Of a DNA stretch of 64,000 nucleotides, positions 38,513-49,100 are shown one piece after another. The notes under the pieces are model-generated. The model did not search any database. It was not told where the DNA came from and saw only the letters and a program-made list of their open reading frames with translations. This DNA comes from Cyclobacterium salsum. GTDB lineage: Bacteria; Bacteroidota; Bacteroidia; Cytophagales; Cyclobacteriaceae. The stretch is taken from assembly GCF_010119245.1 (NCBI RefSeq), contig NZ_WNKG01000009.1, positions 218,400-282,399 of the forward strand, written 5' to 3'. Within the stretch, counting starts at the first letter, position 1. The number at the start of each line of letters is the position of its first letter. The position numbers were made by a program, and so were the translations under genes.

Positions 38513-39493
38513 ATGAAAGAAATACAATTCAGAGACGCAATAAAGGAAGCCATGTCCGAAGAAATGAGACGCGACGAAACCGTGTTTCTCATGGGCGAAG
38601 AAGTAGCAGAATATAATGGTGCTTACAAAGCCAGCCAGGGAATGCTGGATGAATTTGGCCCGAAACGCGTTATCGATACGCCCATTTCGGAGCTTGGTTT
38701 TTCAGGATTAGGCGTGGGCGCAGCCATGAACGGGCTGAGACCCATCATAGAATTCATGACGTTTAACTTTTCCCTCGTGGCAATGGATCAATTGGTCAAC
38801 TCCTCGGCAAAGATGAGAGCCATGTCCGGTGGTCAATATACGGTTCCAATCGTTTTTAGGGGTCCTACCGGAAATGCAGGACAGTTGGGAGCTACCCACT
38901 CTTCCAACTTTGAAAACTGGTTTGCCAACACACCCGGCCTCAAAGTAGTGGTCCCTTCCAATCCCCACGATGCCAAAGGCTTACTGAAAGCTGCCATTAG
39001 AGATGACAATCCAGTAATCTTTATGGAATCCGAAGTGATGTATGGCGATAAGGGAGAAGTTCCCGAAGGCGAATATCTGCTTCCACTTGGAATCGCCGAA
39101 GTCAAAAGAAAAGGAGATGATGTAACTCTGGTATCCTTCGGGAAAATGATGAAAATCGCTTTTGAAGCGGCGGACCAGCTAGCCAAAGACGGAATCATGG
39201 CAGAGGTTATTGACCTGCGTACCGTAAAGCCTATTGACTACAAAACGGTGCTTGAGTCTGTCAAAAAGACGAACCGCTGCGTGATCGTCGAGGAAGCCAA
39301 TCCGGTAGCCTCCATTTCTACCGATCTGGCCTTTACCATTCAGCGGCATGCCTTTGACTACCTGGATGCCCCGGTACTGCGAGTCAACTCCATGGATATC
39401 CCGCTGAGTTACTCTCCTGCCTATATTGAAGCTACCTTGCCCAATGTAAAGCGCACTATAGAAGCCGTCAAATCGGTTACTTACCAAAAATAA
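38513..39493 (+). CDS. pdhB: Pyruvate dehydrogenase E1 component subunit beta
   Basis: 326 residues. TPP-dependent E1 beta: EIQFRDAIKEAMSEEMRRDE, GEEVAEYNGAYKASQGML, the TPP site E in SELGFSGLGVGAAM, PIVFRGPTGNAGQLGATHSS, and the C-terminal transketolase domain with DLRTVKPID. With E1 alpha and E2/E3 it converts pyruvate to acetyl-CoA. The alpha subunit is not adjacent. Ends in a strong terminator. Confidence 0.96.
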   Translation: MKEIQFRDAIKEAMSEEMRRDETVFLMGEEVAEYNGAYKASQGMLDEFGPKRVIDTPISELGFSGLGVGAAMNGLRPIIEFMTFNFSLVAMDQLVNSSAKMRAMSGGQYTVPIVFRGPTGNAGQLGATHSSNFENWFANTPGLKVVVPSNPHDAKGLLKAAIRDDNPVIFMESEVMYGDKGEVPEGEYLLPLGIAEVKRKGDDVTLVSFGKMMKIAFEAADQLAKDGIMAEVIDLRTVKPIDYKTVLESVKKTNRCVIVEEANPVASISTDLAFTIQRHAFDYLDAPVLRVNSMDIPLSYSPAYIEATLPNVKRTIEAVKSVTYQK

Positions 39494-39517
39494 TTCACCG
39501 TTCTTTTCTGAACCAGC

Positions 39518-39546
39518 AAAAGCAGCCCTTCCGGCTGCTTTTTTTT
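39518..39546 (+). terminator. Terminator after pdhB
   Basis: AGCAGCC and GGCTGCT form a stem with a five-base loop, followed by eight T. Confidence 0.88.
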
Positions 39547-39713
39547 GTATTATAGTGGATTTCTATGTTGTTTTTTTAGGTTTTCTAGAATATTCCGCTA
39601 CCCAGAAGCCGTTTTGGCACGCTTTGTCATGGTTTTTGTGCTACTACTAATTGGGTATTCAAAGAGTGCCCCGACACTGATAAATCAACGAATTACCATA
39701 AAACCAAAAGATA

Positions 39714-40244
39714 ATGTTTACAAAAAATATAATTACGATACTTACTTTAATCTTGATAACGGCCGCTTGTTCATCAGAAAAAGAAGAGAGGTATATCTAC
39801 GAAACTGACCGGGTATTGGATTCCGAAACGGGAGATGAGTATTATTTCAAAAATCTTGACACCATGACCGTGGTGCATATAGACGGGGTTTCAGAACCGG
39901 TAACCGTAAGCAGTACTCCTTTTGCAGGAAGTGAGGAATTTAAAAAAATGATGACCCAATACCGGGAAAATCTGGAGGCGCGAGAGGATTCACTGCTAAT
40001 GGCGAAAAAAGAGCAGATCAAAAAGAATCGCACGGAAAGGTATGCTGAATACAATGACGATGAGTTGATGGAACGCTTCAACACCTTGAAAGATGAAGAA
40101 GCTCCCTTTGCCCAGCAAATGGATGTAATGGCCGAATTGGTCCGTAGGGAGGTAGTGCTGGAAATAGATGTACCCGAAATTATGGAGATTGGTCCCGAAG
40201 ATATCGATATGAATATCGATTATCAACCGGAAGAAGGTAATTGA
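39714..40244 (+). CDS. Lipoprotein of unknown function
   Basis: 176 residues. Lipobox ITAAC (C19). Mature part charged and helical (MTQYRENLEAREDSLLMAKK) with an acidic C terminus. No family. Own terminator at 40254. Confidence 0.7.
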   Translation: MFTKNIITILTLILITAACSSEKEERYIYETDRVLDSETGDEYYFKNLDTMTVVHIDGVSEPVTVSSTPFAGSEEFKKMMTQYRENLEAREDSLLMAKKEQIKKNRTERYAEYNDDELMERFNTLKDEEAPFAQQMDVMAELVRREVVLEIDVPEIMEIGPEDIDMNIDYQPEEGN

Positions 40245-40253
40245 TACAAAACC

Positions 40254-40280
40254 AAGCGCCCAAATGGGCGCCTTTTTTTA
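40254..40280 (+). terminator. Terminator after the lipoprotein gene
   Basis: GCGCCC and GGGCGC pair across an AAAT loop, followed by a T run. Confidence 0.85.
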
Positions 40281-40366
40281 TCTTTATGTTGGCGGGAATT
40301 ATGGATTATTAGCGTGCCTCGCGGTTTCAACGCTTTCCTAAACCGCAAAGAAACCAATCGCTAATT

Positions 40367-40771
40367 TTATGATTCTACATGAATAATCATACGGCGATAG
40401 GCATTTAAACTGGGGGTTCCATCGTCATGAATTTCTAATAGTATATGGATATCCTTTGCAGCTGCATCTTCTGGGATTTCCAAGTTAACCTTTTCAGAAG
40501 ATCTATTTTGAATGGCGAGGGTGCCATCATAGGAACTAGGTTCCTCATAAAATGACCAGGAATAGATTAATGAATCCCCATCCGGATCGTTGGATCCGTT
40601 TGCATGTAGCTCAATGGTTGAACCTGCAATTGCTGTACTTTTCAATACTTCCCTGGGTTTTGTATAGCTTGGCGCTGATTTGGGATTTAGGGCCCTTTTT
40701 GCCAAAAGTGATTTAACAGGAACCGTTATGGAAAGAACTAAAAGTGATATTATTATGAACTTCGTTTTCAT
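40367..40771 (-). CDS. Stand-alone Sde182-type C-terminal beta domain, exported
   Basis: 134 residues: signal peptide (to about LLAKR) then NGSNDPDGDSLIYSWSFYEE ... HILLEIHDDGTPSLNAYRRM and IIHVES. This is the Ig-like C-terminal domain that normally ends the much larger DUF1593 / Sde182 family proteins, whose N-terminal nucleoside-hydrolase-like barrel is missing here. A 200-base intergenic region upstream holds no trace of the missing part. It may be a gene remnant that kept a signal peptide, or a small exported binding module. Confidence 0.7.
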   Translation of the reverse strand: MKTKFIIISLLVLSITVPVKSLLAKRALNPKSAPSYTKPREVLKSTAIAGSTIELHANGSNDPDGDSLIYSWSFYEEPSSYDGTLAIQNRSSEKVNLEIPEDAAAKDIHILLEIHDDGTPSLNAYRRMIIHVES

Positions 40772-40981
40772 GTTTAGCTAGTTTGGCTATTTTTCAGATA
40801 AAAGGATTTTTCCCGGCGGTAACCTGTCTATTGCATCTAATCCAGTTTTCCAGTTAATTAATTCCTGCATGCTACTTACTCTCTAACTCGACTTTTGGTT
40901 TCAGAAAAGGCAAAAAGCTTCCCTTGGCAGCCAGAGAACGAACCGTCTCTCTTTCGCCTGATTAGTTAAAATTTTAGTATC

Positions 40982-41503
40982 CTAGGATCTTTCGGGAATA
41001 CGAAGCACCATATTGGCATTCAAACCAGCAGCCAACCTCCCTGCCTGCTTGACGGCTTCCCTCCTATTTGTATAAACAAATGAAAGATGCGGTTGAAAAG
41101 CTGTTGAATAGAGTAACGTTTGGAATTCGATTACCTTCCCTGATAGCGTTGGACTTATTCCATTGGGTGTATTCGAAATCCTTTTGTGGGCTGAAATAAC
41201 TTCTACTGTCAGAATATCCGGGAGCGCCGTCCAATCACCAAATTTAAAACCGCAAATGGAATAATAGTCTTTGGTCCGCTTTCTTGAAAAATCAATAAGC
41301 GTTCCTCTGTATGAGGAAACGATTACGAGTCCAAGAAGTATAGCCCCAACTCCTACTGCGAAAACCCTTCCCAAAGGATCCTCTGTGCTGAAAAAGACCG
41401 GACTAATCAAGACTACCAAACCCGCCATTATCAGCAGTGAGCCCAATAGATGGGGGCCAGAAATCAGATTTCGTCGTTTAAATCGAAACGTATTCATCGT
41501 CAT
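40982..41503 (-). CDS. Two-helix membrane protein of unknown function
   Basis: 173 residues from ATG 41503 (MTMNTFRFKRRN); the TAATG overlap with the upstream stop supports this start, although 12 more codons are open. Two transmembrane helices (about 17-65) precede a soluble domain with VIEFQTLLYSTAFQPHLSFV and NRREAVKQAGRLAAGL. No family recognised. Translationally coupled to a small zinc-ribbon-like gene. Confidence 0.7.
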   Translation of the reverse strand: MTMNTFRFKRRNLISGPHLLGSLLIMAGLVVLISPVFFSTEDPLGRVFAVGVGAILLGLVIVSSYRGTLIDFSRKRTKDYYSICGFKFGDWTALPDILTVEVISAHKRISNTPNGISPTLSGKVIEFQTLLYSTAFQPHLSFVYTNRREAVKQAGRLAAGLNANMVLRIPERS

Positions 41504-41709
41504 TAGCAGCAATTTGTACCCGCCTGTATGGGTGGACACTTAATTGTCCCATAACTACAATAGACACAACAGTCGCCTGGTTTTGGCTTTACTAATTCCT
41601 TACAGTTTTCGCATTCATAAAAAAAGTCACAGGCGGCTGTAGGCATGGTTTCTTCTTTCTGATGTCCGCAGTTCGGGCAAGTGACGATTGATTGTAGGAT
41701 GATCTTCAT
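41503..41709 (-). CDS. GDCC-motif cysteine-rich (zinc-ribbon-like) small protein
   Basis: 68 residues from ATG 41709 (MKIILQSIVTCPNCG); 30 more codons are open upstream but fit poorly. Contains CPNCG, CDFFYECENC and GDCCVYCSYGTIKCPPIQAG, the conserved GDCC family that binds metal or shields Cys pairs. Role not established; family members often lie near thiol or heavy-metal genes. One-base overlap with the next gene. Confidence 0.85.
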   Translation of the reverse strand: MKIILQSIVTCPNCGHQKEETMPTAACDFFYECENCKELVKPKPGDCCVYCSYGTIKCPPIQAGTNCC

Positions 41710-41825
41710 TTCTTTCCTGATAGTTGTCAAAAAAAAGTTTTTGGATTCAGCGAAGGTAAGCCATTTTTTACCGAGGCGCAGGACCCTAACTTTGGTCACC
41801 CTAAGCCAATCGGAAGACGGCCAAA

Positions 41826-42665
41826 CTATTTAGACGGGGATACCCGTATCGAATCGCTTTCTACCGATTTCAAGGGGACAAAGTGATTGGATAGGCTGTC
41901 CGAAGAAACCTGCCAAATCCGAAAGCCAAACGGTCTGTCGTCAAAATTCTTACTCGTGGTCTCCCCACTTACCAGTTGGATGTGTTCATAGGTATTCTTC
42001 GTCAACTTATGCGTGTGCCCGGATAGGTAGGCCACTACATTGTTTTCCATAAACAATTCCAATATTCTTTTTCGGGTCGGCATTGGCAGGTTATAATAGT
42101 GATCTTCCTCATCCGGACGTTCCGTGTATAAAGGATAGTGACCTAAAACAAACACGGGGTTCTCCTTTTCGCCTAGATTATTGAGGGTTTCTTCAAACCA
42201 GGTATGGTGTTTTTCCGACTCATTTTCCACCTCGACTTTCCAAAGTTGCGTATTCGTCACCATAAATGAATGCTCTTTATGGTCAAATTGGTAGTAATCA
42301 TCGCCAATCGTTTCCCGGTAATACTGAAGGGTAGTATCCGTTGGGATATTACCCACGTCATGATTTCCTGAAACCAGATGACTGGGGATGTTTAGGCCGG
42401 TCAGAATGGTTTTAAAATCGGTATAGGAACTATCGCTGGCATTGTGCACCAGGTCACCGCAAATCACCACAAAATCCGCCTCCAATTCATTTATCTGGCT
42501 GACAGCCTGTTTGAACGTTTGGATATCGTGTTCATACCCTCCCATTCCAAGTTGCGTATCGCATAGTTGAACAAAAGAGAAGGGTTCCTGCTGTTTTTCG
42601 GCGCATGAAAAGCTCCCCAGCAGCAAGAAATGCAGGGGTAGGTAGGTAATAAATCGTGAAATCAT
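41826..42665 (-). CDS. Calcineurin-like phosphoesterase, lipoprotein
   Basis: 279 residues from ATG 42665, which gives a lipoprotein signal (FSCAEK); ten more codons are open. Metal motifs: CDTQLGMGGYEHD, CGDLVHNA, SGNHDVGN, LGHYPLYT and SGHTHKL, complete for a binuclear metallophosphoesterase. Faces the periplasm; substrate unknown. Confidence 0.9.
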   Translation of the reverse strand: MISRFITYLPLHFLLLGSFSCAEKQQEPFSFVQLCDTQLGMGGYEHDIQTFKQAVSQINELEADFVVICGDLVHNASDSSYTDFKTILTGLNIPSHLVSGNHDVGNIPTDTTLQYYRETIGDDYYQFDHKEHSFMVTNTQLWKVEVENESEKHHTWFEETLNNLGEKENPVFVLGHYPLYTERPDEEDHYYNLPMPTRKRILELFMENNVVAYLSGHTHKLTKNTYEHIQLVSGETTSKNFDDRPFGFRIWQVSSDSLSNHFVPLKSVESDSIRVSPSK

Positions 42666-42861
42666 TTTGTTTTTGTCAACCGTTTCTAATTCCATATGCC
42701 GTTCTTTTCAGTCAAATTCTTTGGTTATTGACATACCTGGATTTATTTATTTGACTTCAAATTTAATATTATTTGTTATAACATTCCGCTTTGGGAGTCT
42801 TGTTCTTCTTAGTGTTCAGGTTTCATCACTTTTGATAAATGGGGGCGGACAATACTGTTTT

Positions 42862-43293
42862 TCATGGCATGGTACCGTGCTTGGATTGAAGGAATGCTAT
42901 GGTGGATTGGATCAACTTTTTAAGTGTTTCCTGATTGATGTCCGAGAGCTTCTTGACATATATACAGGCCTTTCCCATTTTGAATTTTCCCAAACCCTTT
43001 AGCAATTCCTCCTGACCCTGACAACCGGAATAAACGTAGAGGGAGATGGCGGTTTTTCGTGGTGAGAACCCCACCAGCGGCCAGTCACCCTCCTGCCGGC
43101 TTCTTTCAGACTTATAATGATATTTCCCAAATCCAATGATTGAACTGCCCCACATTTTGGGTTCAAAGCCGGTAAAATCCTGCATTAATTTTAAGAGTTC
43201 AAAACTGTCCTTTTTCTTCTGTTCGGTAGCGGCAAAACCGTGAATAAATTCATGAACATCATCCTCATTTTGTTTTGTCTTTAATTCAGCCAT
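42862..43293 (-). CDS. DUF1801 (YdhG-like) protein
   Basis: 143 residues. DVHEFIHGFAATEQKKKDSF, MWGSSIIGFGKYHYKSERS and SPRKTAISLYVYSG are typical of the DUF1801 fold. Function unknown. Single gene. Confidence 0.85.
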   Translation of the reverse strand: MAELKTKQNEDDVHEFIHGFAATEQKKKDSFELLKLMQDFTGFEPKMWGSSIIGFGKYHYKSERSRQEGDWPLVGFSPRKTAISLYVYSGCQGQEELLKGLGKFKMGKACIYVKKLSDINQETLKKLIQSTIAFLQSKHGTMP

Positions 43294-43618
43294 TTTTATT
43301 GAATTTTAGTTTTCCGTAGCGTCTGACGTCTTCCTGATAGCAATCTTCTGGCAACTATCGACAAGATCACTAGTATTTTTTTACATTTTCGCTTCTCCCT
43401 GCATCAATTCTTCTGTCCGGATTACGGAATTAAATTAGTTAAAAAATGGAATTTTATCAATGCTTGGTAGTCATTCGGTAAGGGATAACTAAAAATGCTA
43501 TGGTACGATCTGCCGGAGATTGTTGCCATTTGACCTTAATGAATCTGGCACTGGCATGGGCTTAGCTGTTTAAAACGTTACAACGTTAGTTCTTCTATTT
43601 ATCAGACAAACCATAAGT
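43294..43618. other. Intergenic region without recognised features
   Basis: About 325 bases between divergent genes; nothing beyond AT-rich promoter-like sequence was seen. Confidence 0.5.
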
Positions 43619-44383
43619 ATGAAAGCCGAAATAAAAAATGAACGGAATAGGTTACTCAAATCGGTAGAACGATTTCTTGATGGCCCAATGATTTTTCTAG
43701 GATTCGTTTGGCTTGTCCTACTGGTGACTGAGCTGGTATGGGGAAGAAACAGGTTTCTTGAGTATGTAAGTTTTAGTATTTGGGGCATATTTATTATTGA
43801 TTTCCTGGTAAAGATTTCACTCGCCCCGGAAAAACGCTCCTTCCTAAAAAAAAATTGGCTTACTACGATCTCCTTGTTTATACCCGCATTACGGGTATTT
43901 CGGGTTTTCCGCTTTGTGCGACTGTTACGTAGTCTTCGGGGCATACGGATCGTTCGAATTGTATCTTCGCTCAATAGAAGCCTGCGGAGCTTGGGCAAAA
44001 CCATGCAGCGCAGGGCCTTTGGCTATGTGATGATTACGACCCTGTTTGTAACCTTTTCCGGAGCGGCCGGAATGTATGCATTAGAAAATCCAAACCCGGG
44101 ATTTTCCAGTTATTGGCTTGCGCTCTGGTGGACCGCAACACAAGTGATCACAGCAGGCAACGAATTCAGTCCGATGACTACCGAAGGCCGCGGCTTGGGT
44201 TTTTTAATTTCCGTTTTTGGTTTTAGCATTTTTGGCTATTTTACGGCGACTTTTGCCTCCTATTTCATCGGTCGTGATGCCGAGGAAAAAGATGCTCCGG
44301 TTGCCGGTTCCAGGGATATAAAAGAATTGAGAGCCGAAATCATTGCCCTTCGTAAAGCTATTGAATACCAAAATAAAGCCTAG
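43619..44383 (+). CDS. Voltage-gated ion-channel-like protein with non-canonical pore
   Basis: 254 residues, six-helix channel layout: S1-S3 (about 22-90), an S4 with regularly spaced arginines (RVFRVFRFVRLLRSLRGIR, about 92-110), S5 (about 135-153), a pore loop and S6 (about 194-217), then a short C-terminal coiled coil. In K+ channels the filter reads T-V-G-Y-G-D; here WWTATQVITAGNEFSP gives T-A-G-N-E-F at 178-183. It is therefore unlikely to be K+ selective in the usual way. Ions carried are unknown. Terminates at the hairpin 44503-44535. Confidence 0.88.
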   Translation: MKAEIKNERNRLLKSVERFLDGPMIFLGFVWLVLLVTELVWGRNRFLEYVSFSIWGIFIIDFLVKISLAPEKRSFLKKNWLTTISLFIPALRVFRVFRFVRLLRSLRGIRIVRIVSSLNRSLRSLGKTMQRRAFGYVMITTLFVTFSGAAGMYALENPNPGFSSYWLALWWTATQVITAGNEFSPMTTEGRGLGFLISVFGFSIFGYFTATFASYFIGRDAEEKDAPVAGSRDIKELRAEIIALRKAIEYQNKA

Positions 44384-44502
44384 GGTTCCCTATCATCAAT
44401 TGCCTACTGCTTTGCTTTACCGAAATGATTTATCCTTCCATCTCTAGCATACATGCTTCCGGCACCGCCTGCAATGAACTAAAACCTGTCATCATACAAT
44501 AT

Positions 44503-44535
44503 AAAAAGCCACAAATGGATCATTTGTGGCTTTTT
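44503..44535. terminator. Bidirectional terminator between channel and susD genes
   Basis: AAAAAGCCACAAATG and CATTTGTGGCTTTTT form a perfect 15-bp stem with a 3-base loop; A and T runs serve both directions. Confidence 0.85.
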
Positions 44536-44580
44536 AATCTAGCTTATCCCCCGTTTTAATCAGGGTATTTTTGGATGCCC

Positions 44581-46137
44581 CTAATAGTTGGGATTTTGTG
44601 TGATCACATCATTAATATCCATTTCAGCCTGTGGAATTGGCCATAAATAATCCCTTTCAGGCCGGAAATTGCGATTTAGACCACTGTTTATGGTATCCCA
44701 TTCCCCACTCTCCTCATTGAAGTAGTAAAGGCCTTCTACGGAACCAATTTTATCCTCTCCGATTTCCCATCGGTTCATGTCAAACAGCCGTAAGCCTTCA
44801 AAAGCCAACTCTACCGCTCGTTCATCCCGGATGATGGCCCGTAATTCTTCCTGTGATTTGCCCGGAGTAATGGGAGGCATTTCAACGGTTGGCCGTTGCC
44901 TCACGCTATTGATTGCCTCGTAGACAGAGTCATCGATTTCATTCAATTCGATCTTTGATTCCGCATACATCAACAGCACGTCCGCATATCGGATTAAAAT
45001 CATATTGATCGAACCAGTATTCGGATTGCTTTCATCCGCATCATAATCCACCCATTTCTTGAGATTATATCCATGAACGGTGGAGAATTCCGTAGACCTT
45101 ACCCGGTCAGCCGTTGGGCTATCCGGAAGGGAATTAAACGTACTCGTACCAATAGGTTGTCCGGTATAGTAGCTCGTATAAGACCAGCGGGGATCCAGGT
45201 TTTCGAAGGGATCATCGGGGTTTTCGGGGCCTTTATACCCATACTTTAAAAACAAATTATGAACGGGCTCCACGACGGATCCACCTCCAATAGATGCGGC
45301 CGAAAATGAGAAGGCATTGTACGTATCTCCACCCACCGTGTACTGCCTGTCAAAAATCACTTCTGAAGAATTTTGGCCGGCGTATTGAAATAATTCTTCA
45401 TAGTTCGGGTATAACTCATAAATCCCTAAATCCATCACCGCTTGAGCAGCATCCCGGGCGACCGCATACCTTTCGTTTCGGTAAGCCACCCTGGCTTTAA
45501 GTGCCATAGCAGCTCCCAGTGTGGCTCTCCCGATATCCTGATCATAGCTCAGCGGCAATTGCTCACCCTGAATGATTTGATCCAATTCAGCAATGACAAA
45601 ATCGACCACTTCTGAGCGGGCCGTTCGGCCGACTTGTGCAGTCACTTCCAGCGGTTCCAGAATCAAGGGCACATCCCCCCAAAGGCTACTCAACTGCGTA
45701 TAAAAGTAGGCGCGCAGAAATCGGGCCTCCGCTTCATACCTGGCCAATAATTCCGCATTTCCCTGTTCTATTCGATCAATATTTGCCAAGACATTATTGG
45801 CACGCTGCACGCCCCGGAAATACCTGTCCCAGGTAGACCCAATGGCTGCATTAACCGGATCAAAGGATCCCATGGACACATCGTGAAGGGAACCTGGTCC
45901 AGAAGGAGCACGGAACCCAATGTCCGTAACCCCATCCAGCTCCTTGACCATCAATTGCCCATCCAGCTCCACGTAGATTCCGTTAACGGCAAGTCGGGCA
46001 TCCTTTTCCTGCTGCCAGTAAATAAGCTCGGAGACCTCCCCGGGAGGAAGCAAATCCAGCCCCTGGTCACAACTAAACATACCTAAGGCCAAATAGCCCA
46101 GCCCAATATATTTTATAGTATTTTTTAGTAAGTTCAT
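44581..46137 (-). CDS. SusD/RagB family outer-membrane lipoprotein
   Basis: 518 residues. Lipobox FSC (C23, GMFSCDQG). Typical RagB/SusD helical scaffold with KDARLAVNGIYVELDG, ANNVLANIDRIEQGNAELLA and the C-terminal IIRDERAVELAFEGLRLFD plus DYLWPIPQAEMDIN. Binds the glycan or peptide on the cell surface and delivers it to SusC. 18 bases from the SusC stop. Confidence 0.95.
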   Translation of the reverse strand: MNLLKNTIKYIGLGYLALGMFSCDQGLDLLPPGEVSELIYWQQEKDARLAVNGIYVELDGQLMVKELDGVTDIGFRAPSGPGSLHDVSMGSFDPVNAAIGSTWDRYFRGVQRANNVLANIDRIEQGNAELLARYEAEARFLRAYFYTQLSSLWGDVPLILEPLEVTAQVGRTARSEVVDFVIAELDQIIQGEQLPLSYDQDIGRATLGAAMALKARVAYRNERYAVARDAAQAVMDLGIYELYPNYEELFQYAGQNSSEVIFDRQYTVGGDTYNAFSFSAASIGGGSVVEPVHNLFLKYGYKGPENPDDPFENLDPRWSYTSYYTGQPIGTSTFNSLPDSPTADRVRSTEFSTVHGYNLKKWVDYDADESNPNTGSINMILIRYADVLLMYAESKIELNEIDDSVYEAINSVRQRPTVEMPPITPGKSQEELRAIIRDERAVELAFEGLRLFDMNRWEIGEDKIGSVEGLYYFNEESGEWDTINSGLNRNFRPERDYLWPIPQAEMDINDVITQNPNY

Positions 46138-46155
46138 TTCTTTTCGCTTTTAAGA

Positions 46156-49100
46156 TTAAAATCCGACGGTTACGCCACCACTGAAAAGTCTGCTATGCGG
46201 GAAAAATTGACTCCTGCCCCTGGGGGTTTCCGGATCAAACAACTCTGTTTCCGTAAAGGTCAGCATGTTTTCACCCGAAATGTACACCCGCAGATTGGCG
46301 ACGAGATTTTGAGGAATGGTATACCCGAGCTGAAAATTTTTCAGTCGTAGGTAACTGGTGTTTTGCAACCAGAAATCGGACTCCATTAAATTGGCAGAAT
46401 TACCCGATCTCACCATGGGCCAGGTACCGTTGGGATTTCTTTCCGGGTGAAAGGCCTCTCTGGCCATGGTCACCGGAATGAAATTCGTATAATTCGGTCC
46501 TTCCATCAATGCCCCGTCAAGCGAATGCTGCTGGCGAAGCACTCCCTGCCAAAACATGGAGAAATCAAAACCCTTGTAAGAGGCACTAAACCGAACCCCA
46601 AACTCGTATCGCGGATCTTCATTCCCCATAATATACTGGTCACCTGCGGGATAGAGGGATTGGGAGATCACCCCGTCTCCATTTAAATCTTCATAAATAA
46701 TATCTCCGATCGTCACCGTTGGGAAAATCGTGGCGGGATAATTATCTAAATCCTCTTGGGTACGATAAATGCCCGGAGATTTCAAACCCCTCAGGGAATT
46801 GATGGATTCACCCTCTGTCCAAACGGTAAATTTGTCCGGGAAAAAGGGGCCCGTTCCCTTCAGGTCTTCAATCTTATTAACTACGTCCGAAAAGTTTAAC
46901 CCAATCGAATATTGAAAGCCATTATCCATCGTGGGGATGCTATTATAGTTAACCGCAAGTTCCCAGCCCTTATTGGAAACGGCTGCCGCATTTTGTACGG
47001 GCGGACTGTATCCAATGGTCCTGGGTATGGGTAATTCGATCAGAATATCGTCGGTGTATTTGTAAAAATACTCTGCGATGACCTCGATCCGGTCATCCAG
47101 AAAACCCATATCCAAGCCTACATTGCTCATGGTGGTTGTTTCCCAGGTAATATCGGGGTTCCCTGCCCGGGTGATAGCGGTACCTGGTACCAGGTTATTG
47201 TTAAACTGGTACCCGTTATTCAGGTTGTAAGTGTTGAGGTACCTGTAGAGGCCAATCCGTTGATTTCCTAGCTGTCCCCAGGATCCTCGTAATCTCAAAT
47301 CGCTGAATAAACCCTGATCTCTCATGAAATTTTCTTCAGAAATCCGCCATCCCACAGAGAACGAAGGGAAAATCCCCCATCGGTTTCCTTCTCCGAATCG
47401 GGAGGATCCATCATACCTGACGTTGGCTTGGAACATGTATCGGTCATCATAGGTGTAGTTAGCCCTACCGAAGAAAGACCGTAGCCTCCACTCTTCGGAA
47501 TAGCCTCCGGTTCGTTGGTTTTGGATGTCTCCGGCATTGATATCCCGGAGGTCATTGCTGAAAAAATTATCCCGGGAGGCGGAAATTTCTTTATACCGGT
47601 TGTAAATTTCCTCATACCCCGCCGTGCCCTGAATGCTGTGCTTACCAAATGACTCGTCATAATTCAGGTACAAACGTTGACTAAGCTCTCTGCGGTTTTC
47701 CTGACTTTCGGTGAGCACGGAAGTGGCAAACCAGCCCCCCACATTTACCAATTCACCGGTCACGTAATTTCGCATACCGGCAAGGCTATTCTGAAACACA
47801 AACCCATCGGTTGCCGTGGTATTGAGCGTTACGTTTCCTTCCAGAGACAAGGCGTCATTGATTGTATAGGCAAATCCCAACTGACCAAAAACATCATCAC
47901 TGATCCGGCTGGTTTCTCCCTCTTTTGCCATGGCACGGGCATTCCACTGACCCGATACCAAATCATACGTCCCGTCCGGGTATTCCATGACAATGTTTCG
48001 GTTAATGTGGAGTAATGCCTGCGTGATCCGCTGGCCTGTAAAACCCGGGCCGCTAAAGCCACGATTCCGATACATCAGATTGGTCTTTATTGTCAGCTTG
48101 TCCGTAGCATACAAGTCAGAATTGATACGCATGGTGACCTGCTTATTATTAAAGTTTTGGAGGATACCATCTGTATCGGCATAATTGATGGAAGCAAATA
48201 CCCTTCCGGTCTCACCACCGCTGGAAAGCGACAGGGAGTGTCTTTGCTGGAAGGCATTTGGATTAAAAATACCTCCCTCATAGTCTGCAAATGGGAATTC
48301 CAGCGGATTGGTACCGGCAGCTACATTTTCAATATACTCTTCGCTGTAGGTGGGGTTCGCTCCTACATTGGCCTGGGCCTCGTTTTCTAACCTCATCCAG
48401 GTCACGGGATCTGTTGGCTCGGGGAAGAAATTCGGGTTTTGCCAGCCTACAAAATTGTTGTAGTTGATAGAGACCCCACTCTCGGCCCCTCTTTTGGTAG
48501 TCACCAGAATCACGCCGTTGGCTGCTCTGGATCCATATATGGCTGAGGAGGCGGCATCTTTTAGCACCGTAATGGTTTCAATATTGGTGGGTTCCACCGT
48601 GCTGAGCGATTGCTCTACACCGTCTACCAAAACCAGTGGGTTGGAGTTATTTAGCGTACCCACTCCCCTGATCCGAATGCTGGTACTTTCATCTCCCGGT
48701 GCTCCGCCATTATTCTGAATGCTCAATCCAGGTGTGGTGCCCTGCAGGGCCGCTGCGGTATTCAACACCGGACGCCTGGCCAGATCCTCGCCTGCGACGG
48801 TACTTACGGCACCAGTGACATTGGCTCTCTTTTGGGTACCAAAGCCTACTACCACTACCTCTTCCAGGGAAGACGTGGACTCCACCAAGGTTACATTGAT
48901 GATAGAACGATCACCGATAGCGACCCGCTGGCTCTCAAAACCAATAAAGGAAAATACAATTTCAGAGCCTTCAGGTACGGTCAATGAATAGTTTCCATCC
49001 AAATCGGTGGCGGTTCCGATGGTCGTTCCGGGCAAAGAAACGGTTGCCCCGGGAATGGGGTCTCCGTTAGGATCCGACACGGTACCCGTGACCGTAACAT

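Noticed and set aside
39545..39808. 87-residue frame upstream of the lipoprotein at 39714
   Set aside because: Overlaps the pdhB terminator tail and the lipoprotein start in another frame; no domain.
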